Below are positions 20,175-28,023 of a stretch of 64,000 bases of DNA, one piece after another. Within the stretch, counting starts at the first letter, position 1, and each line of letters begins with the position of its first letter. Made by a program: the position numbers and the translations under genes. A model generated the notes under the pieces. It was not told the origin of the DNA, ran no database searches, and saw only the letters and a program-made list of their open reading frames with translations. The DNA lies in NCBI GenBank assembly GCA_038318385.1, contig JBBQCD010000010.1:1-64000 (forward strand). The letters are read 5' to 3'. Source of the stretch: Schlegelella_A sp038318385. GTDB lineage: Bacteria; Pseudomonadota; Gammaproteobacteria; Burkholderiales; Burkholderiaceae_C.

Positions 20175-21382
20175 GCCGATCGGCTGAGGTCCCGGCAGGG
20201 AAGGCGGCAACAGATCCGCGTCCTGCCAGCAGCGTCGAGGCGATTCTGGACCTGGCGCGGTGGGCCCCCAGTGGAGACAACAGCCAGCCCTGGCGTTTCG
20301 AGGTGCTCGCCGGCGACCATGTGCGGGTGCACGCCTTCGACACCCGGCGCCACTGCGTCTACGACCTCGAAGGGCGCGCCAGTCAGCTTGCTGTCGGCGC
20401 CATGCTCGAGACCATGCGCATCGCCGCCAGCATCCACGGTCTGGCGACGCGGGCGGCGCTGCGCTCCGACTCGTCCCCGGAGGCGCCGCTGGTGGACGTC
20501 CGCTTCGAGGCGTCGCCGGGCCTGGGCGTCGACCCATTGCATGCGGCGATCCGTGAGCGCAGCGTCCAGCGCAAATCGCTGTCGACCCTGCCGCTCGGGG
20601 CGGCAACGCGCGCCGCGCTGGAGAGTGCGGTCGGGCCGGGCTATTCCGTCGTCTGGTTCGAGGGATGGCGCGCGCGTCTGCGGCTGGCATGGCTGGCCGT
20701 GCGCAGCGCGAAGATCCGCCTGACGATCCCGGAGGCGTACGCCGTTCATCGCGAGATCATCGATTGGGACGCGCGCTTCAGCGATGACAAGGTGCCCGAC
20801 CAGGCGCTCGGCGCCGATCCCCTGACGCTGCGCTCGATGAAGTGGGCGCTGGCAAGCTGGGAGCGGGTACAGCTGATGAACCGCTGGTTCGGAGGCACGC
20901 TCGGCCCCCGCCTCCAGCTCGACTTCATTCCGGGCCTGCGGTGCGCCGCGCACTTCGCCATCGTCGCCGAGCGCATTCCGGGCGATGTCGGAGACCATCT
21001 TGCCGCGGGCGCAGCAGTTCAGCGCTTCTGGCTGACCGCCACGCTGCAAAAGCTGCAGCTGCAGCCGCAGTACACGCCCCTCGTCTTTGCAGGGTATGCC
21101 CGCGTGCGGCTGCCGTTCACGTCCATCGAGGGGGCGCGGCGTCGGGCCGCGGCAATCGCCGGCATGCTGGACCGGCTGTTCGGCGCGCAGGCGGCTCCCC
21201 GGGTGGTCTTCCTGGGCCGCCTCGGCAGCGGGCCACCGGCCAGGGCCCGGTCGATGCGATTGCCGCTCGAGGGCCTGATGTGGGCAGCGGCGAGGCCGAC
21301 TGGCTCCGGGCTTGCGTCAACAGTTGGTTGCGGTACCTCAGCGGAACGGCCGGGGGGCGCCGTACCCGACCGGCGGGACTGA
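20171..21382 (+). CDS. Nitroreductase-family flavoprotein (E1-linked type)
   Basis: A protein of 403 residues. The FMN-binding segment WAPSGDNSQPWRF (31-43) identifies the nitroreductase fold. FMN proteins of this type reduce nitro groups or dehydrogenate rings, for example azole-forming oxidases in peptide natural products. It is longer than the usual ~200-residue enzymes, with a middle insertion and a tail. The ATG at 20171 overlaps the E1-like stop, so the two are coupled; mycobacterial Rv1355c is, to my recollection, a fusion of the same two domain types. The last 30 residues look unlike the domain, and another frame becomes coding-like there (see findings). Confidence 0.78.
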   Translation: MSRSAEVPAGKAATDPRPASSVEAILDLARWAPSGDNSQPWRFEVLAGDHVRVHAFDTRRHCVYDLEGRASQLAVGAMLETMRIAASIHGLATRAALRSDSSPEAPLVDVRFEASPGLGVDPLHAAIRERSVQRKSLSTLPLGAATRAALESAVGPGYSVVWFEGWRARLRLAWLAVRSAKIRLTIPEAYAVHREIIDWDARFSDDKVPDQALGADPLTLRSMKWALASWERVQLMNRWFGGTLGPRLQLDFIPGLRCAAHFAIVAERIPGDVGDHLAAGAAVQRFWLTATLQKLQLQPQYTPLVFAGYARVRLPFTSIEGARRRAAAIAGMLDRLFGAQAAPRVVFLGRLGSGPPARARSMRLPLEGLMWAAARPTGSGLASTVGCGTSAERPGGAVPDRRD

Positions 21383-21587
21383 AAAGGTTCTCTCTCTGGC
21401 CACCGGCAAAGAGTACGGAACGGCCTTCCCGATCGGCAAACCCTGCAGGCGTTGCTCCGAGTGCGGCGGCGACACCCCCTAGATGGAGGGTCGTAGCACG
21501 AGAGTCCTTGAGGCGGGCATTCGGATTGCCTACGCTTTCTTGGTCGTGCAGACCTCGATATCCCCTCCGCTTTGAAGTATTTGCCTT

Positions 21588-21609
21588 AGGCCCCCCGTAT
21601 GAGGGGCCT
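21588..21609 (+). terminator. Possible terminator hairpin after the E1/nitroreductase pair
   Basis: AGGCCCC at 21588-21594 pairs with GGGGCCT at 21603-21609 around an 8-base loop. It lies about 205 bases after the nitroreductase stop. No T-run follows, so it may be a structured leader element of the downstream transcript instead. Confidence 0.35.
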
Positions 21610-21747
21610 GTGTAAGACAGATCCTATGAGGGAGGGCTGGTAAGCGAGGTAAGTTACGTTCCATGATTTCAAGTCGAGGTTTTTACCAAGCGAGCGACTC
21701 AGTCGATCTCGGATGCTGGGAGAGCCTGATCCCGTCGCCTCCGTCCC

Positions 21748-21858
21748 GTGAAAAAGGAGGACATGGCATCGCCGCAGACCACTGAAAACTGGACCGGTGC
21801 ATCGGGGCAGATGCGCACCACCGCCTGCTACTTGTGCTACTTGTCCTACCATTGCTAG
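21748..21858 (+). CDS. Candidate 36-residue Cys/Tyr-rich peptide
   Basis: A short open frame from GTG 21748 (MKKEDMASPQ...) or ATG 21763 (31 residues) to TAG 21856-21858. The body is Thr/Ser/Gly-rich and the last ten residues, CYLCYLSYHC, hold three Cys and three Tyr. The ATG has a perfect AAGGAGG but only two bases away, which is tighter than usual; the GTG has no clear site. It ends 34 bases before the PEP-CTERM start. It could be a modified-peptide precursor for the E1-like enzyme and nitroreductase, a leader peptide, or chance. Codon composition differs from spurious GC-rich frames, which are Arg/Ala/Pro-rich. Confidence 0.35.
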   Translation: MKKEDMASPQTTENWTGASGQMRTTACYLCYLSYHC

Positions 21859-21892
21859 AAACATGTTTGTCACCACACCGAGGAGTCACCCC

Positions 21893-22705
21893 ATGAAATA
21901 TCAAGCCCGTTACCGCACTGCATTCAAGCAGACACTGGTCGCCGCGTCGCTCATCGCGGCCTTCGGCACCGCCTCGGCGGCCCTGCCGCAGTTCACGCTG
22001 AACCCGGCCGGCGCGGTGCCGCCGCTTGTCGGCAGCCCCGTCACGGCCGACAACATCCTGATCTCGGACTTCTCCCACGTCGAGTTCTCCTCTCCGACCC
22101 ACTTCACCGATACGGGGTTCTTGTCGGTCACCGGATTCCAGCTGGGCGGGACGAATGTCGACGCAGTTGGCCTTAACAGTACTTACAGCCTTTATTTCAG
22201 CTTCACCGCCGCGGGCGATCTGACGTCCGGGACAGCTGCGACGCTCGCCACGGCGCCATCGTCAGGGATGTTCTCGTCCCTGGACTACCAGTTGATCGGT
22301 GTGGCGGGTAACTCTACGTTTGGCGTTGCCGGCAACACGCCTTTCGTGAACAACGGTGCCAATCCGACCCAGGTGCTGGCGTCGGGGAACCTGATCGGCG
22401 GGGGGGTCGGCTCCACCTTCGCCGGTGCCGGCTACGTTCCGAACGCGGCGGCCACGGTTTCGTTTGCGACCGGTGCCAATACGTTCTTTGCCTCGCCGAT
22501 TCCGTTTTACAACATCGCGTTTGCCGCCTTCACGAACACCCCTAGCCAGGTCACGTTCACCGGTGGCCAGTTCGGTGGTTTCAATATCACGCAGGGTGGC
22601 GGAGCGGTGAACTTCGCGGCGGCGATTCCGGAGCCTGAGACCTATGCCCTGATGCTCGCAGGGCTTGGCGCGATCGGCTTCGTTGCCCGCCGGCGTCGTT
22701 CTTGA
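21893..22705 (+). CDS. PEP-CTERM sorting-signal exported protein, possibly PepA-like
   Basis: A secreted protein of 270 residues. A signal peptide (KQTLVAASLIAAFGTASA) precedes a Ser/Thr/Gly/Asn-rich beta-type body with few charges. The C-terminus is a textbook PEP-CTERM signal: IPEPETYALMLAGLGAIGF followed by ARRRRS. In such bacteria exosortase removes this signal during export to the surface or matrix. The architecture and motifs resemble the flocculation-associated PEP-CTERM proteins (PepA type) of Zoogloea-like bacteria, but that sub-call is tentative. The ATG at 21893 has AGGAG at 21881-21885. No exosortase gene is in the window. Confidence 0.85.
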   Translation: MKYQARYRTAFKQTLVAASLIAAFGTASAALPQFTLNPAGAVPPLVGSPVTADNILISDFSHVEFSSPTHFTDTGFLSVTGFQLGGTNVDAVGLNSTYSLYFSFTAAGDLTSGTAATLATAPSSGMFSSLDYQLIGVAGNSTFGVAGNTPFVNNGANPTQVLASGNLIGGGVGSTFAGAGYVPNAAATVSFATGANTFFASPIPFYNIAFAAFTNTPSQVTFTGGQFGGFNITQGGGAVNFAAAIPEPETYALMLAGLGAIGFVARRRRS

Positions 22706-22722
22706 TCTGAGAAGGTCTATCC

Positions 22723-22756
22723 GAGGCGGCCCGGAGCAGTCCGGCGCCGCCTTTTT
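22723..22756 (+). terminator. Rho-independent terminator after the PEP-CTERM gene
   Basis: The stem GGCGGCCCGG pairs with CCGGCGCCGCC (one bulged C) around a short loop and is followed by TTTTT at 22752-22756. It is 18 bases after the stop codon. It is the clearest intrinsic terminator in the window. Confidence 0.85.
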
Positions 22757-22791
22757 CACGCCCGATCGCCTGATCCCCAGAGAACAAGACC

Positions 22792-23511
22792 ATGGCAAGA
22801 AGCAACACACCTGTCGTCCTTCCGCTGTTCGCAGTGCTGTTTCTGGTCGTGGGGTGCGGCGGTGGCGGAGGCAGCTCGGGGTCGGGCGCTCCGCCGGGCA
22901 CCGTCGTCTCGACATCGACCTTCGCGCTGCAGAACGGCTACCGGGCGCGCATCGCGGCCGGAGCCACCGACAATTTCACGATCTCGGGATCGTGCGCCGG
23001 TAGCGCCCAGATTTCCAACTCCGCGGCGTCGGCAACAACGTTTGAAAGCGTACCGGGATACCAGGCGATGCAGAGCGCGAGCGTCACGTTCACCAATTGC
23101 CTCCCTGCGAACAGCACGGCTTCTGGAACGAACTACTACGACATCAATTACGCACTCATCGGAGCCGTCGTTCCCGGCTCCGAATATGCGGTCTACAGCG
23201 TCGCTCCGACGCCGTTGCCGGCCTCGGTGAAGGTCGGTGACGCGGCCGACTATGCGACCCTGGCGACGTACATCGACAGCAGCAAGAACATCACGACAGG
23301 CAAGCGGGTCCTGAGCTACGCCATCGAGGCGGATACGGCGACGACCGCGATCCTCGATCTGATCGCCAAGACCTACGACTCCGGCAACAACCCCCAGCTC
23401 GAACAGAGGACACGTTACCGGATGGCCGAAGACGGCACCCTGACCTTGCTGACGATCGACGTGCAGTACCTCGGTACGAGCACCGTCCACCTGCTGTACA
23501 CCAAGGTTTAA
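22792..23511 (+). CDS. Secreted lipoprotein, unknown function
   Basis: A protein of 239 residues. The N-terminus MARSNT...LFAVLFLVVGC is a lipoprotein signal with Cys as the lipidation residue, followed by a Gly/Ser linker (GGGGGSSGSG). The rest is Thr/Ser/Tyr-rich and predicted beta, with two further Cys (GSCAG and TNCLP) that could form a disulfide. I do not recognise the family. It starts 36 bases after the terminator of the PEP-CTERM gene, so it likely has its own promoter. Its low-charge composition resembles the PEP-CTERM protein, fitting a surface or envelope role. Confidence 0.65.
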   Translation: MARSNTPVVLPLFAVLFLVVGCGGGGGSSGSGAPPGTVVSTSTFALQNGYRARIAAGATDNFTISGSCAGSAQISNSAASATTFESVPGYQAMQSASVTFTNCLPANSTASGTNYYDINYALIGAVVPGSEYAVYSVAPTPLPASVKVGDAADYATLATYIDSSKNITTGKRVLSYAIEADTATTAILDLIAKTYDSGNNPQLEQRTRYRMAEDGTLTLLTIDVQYLGTSTVHLLYTKV

Positions 23512-23536
23512 CCAACCCGCTTGCGCTGCCGCCGCA

Positions 23537-24406
23537 TCAGGTCCGGGCCCGTGCGGCGGCCGCTCGCGCATAGTCGAGCAGGTCTTCGACCATTCGCGCG
23601 AGGTTGCGCTGCAATCCGGCAAAGCCCGCGCTCTTCCCGCGGCTCGGCTCGTCCACGTAGAGCCGCTTGTTGATCTCGACCTGAAGGCTGTGCCGGCCGC
23701 GTGCCGGATCGGACCAGGCGCGGACGAGTTCGACCCCCTTGTACGGGTCGTTGACACGGACGTCGTAGCCCATCGCCACCAGCCTGTCGCGCACGAATGC
23801 GGTGAATCCGGGCTCGCAGGTCGTGGCGTCGCGGTCGCCGAGGACGAAGTCGGCGCGGACGCCGCCGGCACCGCCTTCGCCCTGTAACCCGGCCACCGCG
23901 TTCATCGAATGACAGTCGATGTGGTAACTGACGCCGAAGCGCCGCTGCGCAGCGGCGATGTGCTGGCGCAGTGCGGTGTGGTACGGCGCATGAAAGCGCT
24001 CGATCCGGCCGACGATCTCGGCCACTGTCAGTCGTCGGTCGTAGATGGGCCGGCCATCGTCGAGCGTGCGCCAGATGAGCGCCTTGCCGAGGCGCGCCTT
24101 CCCGCTCGGCACGTGGGCGTGCGGCCAGTGTCCGCCCTCGAGCAAGTCGAAGTCGATGTCGCCTGCGTGCCGGTTCGGATCGAGATAGGTGCGCGGGAAC
24201 TGTGCCGCGATCAGGGTGACGCCGTGTTCGGTCGCCGGCAGGTAGAGCTCGTCGACGAAGCAGTCCTCGCCGTCGCGAAGATCGTATTCGCTGACGCAGG
24301 CCCGGAAATCGCCGGGAAACGCGTGACCCGAGTGCGGTGAATCCAGCAGCAGCGGAACCGCCGGGTCGGCAGGTCCGTGAACGCGCAGCACCGTTGTGTC
24401 GTTCAT
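23537..24406 (-). CDS. N-formylglutamate amidohydrolase
   Basis: Family PF05013, 289 residues. It hydrolyses N-formyl-L-glutamate to glutamate and formate in the five-step histidine pathway, or acts on related N-formyl compounds. Seen: LLLDSPHSGHAFP, DCFVDELY and HIDCHSMNA with metal-binding His/Asp, and SLQVEINKRLYVDE near the end. The ATG at 24406 begins the conserved N-terminus. No hut genes are adjacent, so the role in histidine use is inferred. It is convergent with the lipoprotein and divergent from the transglycosylase gene. Confidence 0.85.
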   Translation of the reverse strand: MNDTTVLRVHGPADPAVPLLLDSPHSGHAFPGDFRACVSEYDLRDGEDCFVDELYLPATEHGVTLIAAQFPRTYLDPNRHAGDIDFDLLEGGHWPHAHVPSGKARLGKALIWRTLDDGRPIYDRRLTVAEIVGRIERFHAPYHTALRQHIAAAQRRFGVSYHIDCHSMNAVAGLQGEGGAGGVRADFVLGDRDATTCEPGFTAFVRDRLVAMGYDVRVNDPYKGVELVRAWSDPARGRHSLQVEINKRLYVDEPSRGKSAGFAGLQRNLARMVEDLLDYARAAAARART

Positions 24407-24517
24407 GCTGTTCGACGGCGCCCGGCGGCCGGAAGCGATTGCGGGTTCGAGGCCATGGCACGAGCGTACTTTCTTTGTCGCCGTTCGTCTCGCGGACAGC
24501 GAAAATGGCACGATGCG

Positions 24518-25810
24518 ATGCCGCCTCGAGGTCTGCTTGCCGTGAAGCCCGTCGTGCGCCGCCTGACGCGCGTGGTCCTGATGCTCGCGCTCGCCGGCTT
24601 GGTCACCGTGGCACTCGTCGGGGCTGCCTTGCTGGTGGCGTTGCGAGCACAGCCTGGAGATTGGGCACAACGTGTCGTCCTCGGCGCCCTGTCCGTCGAC
24701 ATCGGCGTGCTCGCCGCGGTCCGCATCGCCACCCACCCGCTGGGCATGCGCGCGCTCGATGGCCTTCGCGTGGCTACGCCGATCGGCACGCTGCACTTTT
24801 CCAGCGGTCCCGCGCCGGATTCGCTGCGGATCGTCTGCGAGCCGTGCCGGGTCGATGCGCCGGAGCTCAGCCCTCGGGCGGTCGCGCTGCCGCCGTCCGA
24901 AGCCGTCGTTCTGAGGTCGGGTGCCAATGACCTGCACGGTGAGCTTCGCGTCGGCGCCGTCGCGGCAAGCTGGCGCGCAGCCTTGCATGCGAGCGATCTC
25001 GTACTCGACGTCGAGGTCGCCGATGCGGAGATCCGCCAGCTCTACGCGCTGTTGCGGGAAGCCATCCCTGAGGTCGCCCGGGCCCGGATCGAAGGGCGGG
25101 TCTCGGGCACCGTTCGAGTCGCTTTGCCGGCGAAACGCCTGATCGTTCAGCCACGCTTCGACGGATTTGCTGTCAGCGGCCTGGGGGCGCAGCAGCACGT
25201 CGAGGCGCTGCCGCTGGCGGCCTGCGCTCGACCGACGCGCCGCGTCGACGCGGCGTTGCCATACGGAGTCTGGATGCCGAAGGCCGTGGTGGGTGCCGAG
25301 GATCCCCGCTTCTACGAGCACCCCGGCTACGAGCTCGCCGACATGGCCGCGGCCTGGACACGGCCGGCGGGACTCGCCCGGTTCCGGGGCACGCTGTCGC
25401 AGCAGCTGGCGCGGCAGTTCTACGGCAGCGAGGATCGCGCCTTGACGGGCAGGCTGCGCGAACTGCTGTACGCGGTCGAACTGGAGCAAGCGCTCGGCAA
25501 GCCGAGGCTCCTGGCGCTCTACCTGGCGACGGTGCCATGGGGTCCGCAACGCTGCGGGGCCGAGGCGGCGGCCCAGCAAGTCTTCGGTAAGCGCGCGGCA
25601 TTGCTGTCGCCGCTCGAAGCCGCGTGGCTCGCCGGGCTGCTGCGGGATCTCGAAACGGAGTTGCTCCGTGCCGCCGAAGGACGCGCGCCCGACCGCGCGC
25701 GCCTGGAGGCGATCCTCGCCAGCATGACACCCATGCCGCGACCGCAGCGCCGCGCGCTGCTGGCGGAGTTGCCGCAATGGCAGCCGCCGGTCGTTGCGAC
25801 GACCCCGTAG
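24518..25810 (+). CDS. Stand-alone GT51 peptidoglycan transglycosylase, divergent
   Basis: About 430 residues: a membrane anchor near the N-terminus, about 180 residues of unknown periplasmic region, then a GT51 domain. GT51 motifs: VVGAEDPRFYEHPGYE with the catalytic Glu, and GTLSQQLARQFY, corresponding to G-STITQQL. Motif 4 reads RELLYAVELEQALGKPRLLALYLATVPWG, with changed residues where RKxxE and YLN are usual. There is no transpeptidase domain. It polymerises lipid II if active. The ATG at 24518 is chosen; GTG 24542 and ATG 24455 are alternatives. Confidence 0.75.
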   Translation: MPPRGLLAVKPVVRRLTRVVLMLALAGLVTVALVGAALLVALRAQPGDWAQRVVLGALSVDIGVLAAVRIATHPLGMRALDGLRVATPIGTLHFSSGPAPDSLRIVCEPCRVDAPELSPRAVALPPSEAVVLRSGANDLHGELRVGAVAASWRAALHASDLVLDVEVADAEIRQLYALLREAIPEVARARIEGRVSGTVRVALPAKRLIVQPRFDGFAVSGLGAQQHVEALPLAACARPTRRVDAALPYGVWMPKAVVGAEDPRFYEHPGYELADMAAAWTRPAGLARFRGTLSQQLARQFYGSEDRALTGRLRELLYAVELEQALGKPRLLALYLATVPWGPQRCGAEAAAQQVFGKRAALLSPLEAAWLAGLLRDLETELLRAAEGRAPDRARLEAILASMTPMPRPQRRALLAELPQWQPPVVATTP

Positions 25811-25850
25811 CGCGCGGTTAGGATAGTTGGAGCTTCACGAAGGAGAATTC

Positions 25851-26477
25851 ATGCGCAACCTGTCCCTTCCCGCCGGCCGCACCTGGTGCGCGGCGCTCGC
25901 CGTCTTCTGCACGCTGGCGCTCGGTGGCTGCGGCTACAACTCCTTCCAGCAACTCGACGAGCAGGTCAAGGCGGCGTGGGCGGAAGTGCTGAATCAGTAC
26001 CAGCGGCGCGCCGACCTGATCCCCAACATCGTCGCCACCGTCAAGGGCGAGGCCAACTTCGAGCAGGAGACGCTGACGAAGGTGATCGAGGCGCGCTCGC
26101 GCGCGACCAGCATCAATGCCACGCCCGAACTCATCAACAACCCCGAGGCATTCGAGAAGTTCCAGAAGGCCCAGGGCGAACTCACCGGCGCGCTGAGCCG
26201 CCTGATGGTGGTCGCCGAGCAGTACCCGCAGCTGCGCGCGAACCAGGCCTTCCAGGACCTTCGGGTGCAGCTCGAAGGAACCGAGAACCGCATCACCGTC
26301 GCGCGCAATCGCTACATCAAGGCGGTCGCCGACTACAACGTGCTGGCGCGCAGCTTTCCCAGCAACCTGACGGCGATGCTGTTCGGCTACGGGGTCAAGC
26401 CGAACTTCACGGTGCAGAACGAAGCCCAGATCTCGGTGCCGCCCACCGTGAGCTTCGACAAGGCGGCATCGAAGTGA
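25851..26477 (+). CDS. LemA-family lipoprotein
   Basis: A protein of 208 residues with a lipobox (TLALGGCGYN) and the LemA helical core: YNSFQQLDEQVKAAWAEVLNQYQRRADLIPNIVATVKG, then YNxxARSFPSNL and FGYGVKPNF at the end. The ATG at 25851 has an AAGGAG site. LemA proteins are envelope proteins of unclear role and are very often followed by TPM-domain genes, exactly as here (next gene starts 7 bases on). Confidence 0.9.
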   Translation: MRNLSLPAGRTWCAALAVFCTLALGGCGYNSFQQLDEQVKAAWAEVLNQYQRRADLIPNIVATVKGEANFEQETLTKVIEARSRATSINATPELINNPEAFEKFQKAQGELTGALSRLMVVAEQYPQLRANQAFQDLRVQLEGTENRITVARNRYIKAVADYNVLARSFPSNLTAMLFGYGVKPNFTVQNEAQISVPPTVSFDKAASK

Positions 26478-26484
26478 CCGGCCC

Positions 26485-27426
26485 ATGGCGATCCTGGCGC
26501 TAGCGAGAGGCCGCTCGCGCAGGCCGGCGGCTTTCCTCGCCACGGTCTTCGCGTGGATGGTGGCGGGCGCGTTGCTGGCCGGCACCGCGTTCGCGCAGGA
26601 CGTCCTGCCGGTACCCCCGCTGTCCGGCCGCGTCATCGACCAGACGGCAACGCTGACGCCGGCGCAAGTCGCCGCGCTCGAAGCCAAGCTCGAGGCGATC
26701 GAAACGCAGCGCGGCGCGCAACTCGTGGTCCTGATGGTGCCGACGACGGCGCCGGAAGACATCGCCGCCTACGCCCAGCGCATCGCCGACACCTGGAAGA
26801 TCGGGCGGCGCCAGATCGGCGACGGCCTCGTGATCGTCGTCGCCAAGAACGATCGCACCGTCCGCATCGAGGTCGCGAAGGCGCTCGAGGGCGCCGTGCC
26901 GGACGCCGCCGCTGGCCGCATCATCGCCGAGCAGATCGTTCCGGCGTTCAAGGCCGGTGATTTCGCCGGCGGACTCAACAGCGCCGTCGATCGGCTGGCC
27001 ACGCGCATCGCCGGCGAAGGTCTCGCCGCGCCCGGACCGCGCAAGCCGGACGCGGGGCGTGGGCGCGGCTTCGACCTCCAGGACCTGGCGATCTTCCTCT
27101 TCGTCGGCGTGCCGATCGTCGGTGCGGTGCTCACAGGGCTCTTCGGACGCAAACTCGGCTCGCTCGTCACCGGTGGCGCCGTCGGTGCGATCGGCTGGTG
27201 GCTGACCGCCAGCGCACTCCTGGCGGCGGGCGCCGGACTGGTCGCGCTCTTTCTCGTCGGCGTGATGGGGCTGGGCGGCGGGCGCGGCTCGCGCATCGGC
27301 GGTCCGATCATCTGGGGCGGCGGGGGTGGCTTCGGGGGTGGCGGTGGCGGTTTCGGCGGCGGGGGTGGCTTCGGGTCCGGAGGCGGCGGCGACTTCGGCG
27401 GCGGCGGCGCGTCGGGACGGTGGTGA
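26485..27426 (+). CDS. TPM-domain membrane protein, YgcG-like, Gly-rich tail
   Basis: A protein of 313 residues. A signal peptide (to GTAFAQ) leads to the TPM domain, with GRVIDQTATLTPAQVAALEAKL at its start and DGLVIVVAKNDRTVRIEV as the core (residues about 48-170). Two membrane spans follow (about 200-260), and then a tail of Gly-Gly-Phe repeats. This is the YgcG arrangement. TPM domains occur in photosystem II repair factors and bacterial envelope proteins, and the biochemical role is not settled. It is coupled with lemA upstream and a second TPM gene downstream. Confidence 0.88.
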   Translation: MAILALARGRSRRPAAFLATVFAWMVAGALLAGTAFAQDVLPVPPLSGRVIDQTATLTPAQVAALEAKLEAIETQRGAQLVVLMVPTTAPEDIAAYAQRIADTWKIGRRQIGDGLVIVVAKNDRTVRIEVAKALEGAVPDAAAGRIIAEQIVPAFKAGDFAGGLNSAVDRLATRIAGEGLAAPGPRKPDAGRGRGFDLQDLAIFLFVGVPIVGAVLTGLFGRKLGSLVTGGAVGAIGWWLTASALLAAGAGLVALFLVGVMGLGGGRGSRIGGPIIWGGGGGFGGGGGGFGGGGGFGSGGGGDFGGGGASGRW

Positions 27427-27428
27427 CG

Positions 27429-27938
27429 ATGGCCCATCGCTGGCTCCGGATCCTGCGCCACCGCCTCGTCGACGAGCGCGACGCCAGGCGACTCGTCGAT
27501 GCCGCGGCGCTGCGGCGGATCGAGGCGCGCGTCGCCGCCAGCGAGCGTCGCCACAGCGGCGAGATCCGGGTCTGCATCGAATCGGGGTTGCCGCTGAGCT
27601 ACCTGCGTCGCGACGCCGTTGCGCGCGAACGCGCGATCGCGATGTTCGGCAAGCTGCGCGTCTGGGACACCGAAAACAACAACGGAGTGCTGATCTATCT
27701 CTTGCTGGCCGAGCATTGCATCGAGATCGTCGCCGATCGCGGCATCGCGCGGCATGTCGATGCCCCGCGCTGGGCTGCGATCGCCGCGCTGATGAGCACG
27801 GCCCTGCGCGACGGCCATGCAGAGGCCGGGCTCGACGCCGCCATCGAGGCCGTGGATGCACTCCTCGTGCAGCACTTCGCCTTGCGCGACGGCGAGGTCA
27901 ATCCGAACGAACTGCCCGACGCGCCGCTCGTCACCTGA
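27429..27938 (+). CDS. Second TPM-domain protein
   Basis: A protein of 169 residues: ERRHSGEIRVCIESGLPLSYLRR, then NGVLIYLLLAEHCIEIVADRGIA, matching the TPM core. No signal peptide or membrane span is evident, unlike the gene before it. The ATG at 27429 is chosen; the GTG at 27423 would overlap the previous stop (GTGA) and is equally possible. A lemA-TPM-TPM trio of this layout is common in Burkholderiales. Confidence 0.82.
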   Translation: MAHRWLRILRHRLVDERDARRLVDAAALRRIEARVAASERRHSGEIRVCIESGLPLSYLRRDAVARERAIAMFGKLRVWDTENNNGVLIYLLLAEHCIEIVADRGIARHVDAPRWAAIAALMSTALRDGHAEAGLDAAIEAVDALLVQHFALRDGEVNPNELPDAPLVT

Positions 27939-28023
27939 GGCGGTGCGGGCACGGCTCCGAGCGCAGCGCGGCGAGACGTCGCTGGGTCGAGGTTGCGGAC
28001 GTGACCTGCCGATCAGACGGGGC

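Larger units (their letters stand above)
21383..21892. other. 510-bp leader before the PEP-CTERM gene
   Basis: There is no long gene here. It contains the 3' part of a TTG-started 56-codon frame (21312-21482), a GC hairpin (21588-21609) and a short Cys/Tyr-rich ORF (21748-21858). Then comes the AGGAG site at 21881 serving the PEP-CTERM start. I found no convincing sigma-54 or sigma-70 promoter by eye. Confidence 0.55.

Noticed and set aside
21421..21480. GGCAAACC segment resembling part of a c-di-GMP riboswitch
   Set aside because: Only one short motif fits; the second conserved loop and tetraloop receptor are absent and the stretch reads as coding-like sequence.
21826..21857. Possible sigma-54 promoter (TTGTCC...TTGC) before the PEP-CTERM gene
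   Set aside because: The distance between the GG-like and GC elements is wrong by at least one base and the -24 element lacks GG; no other -24/-12 match was found.
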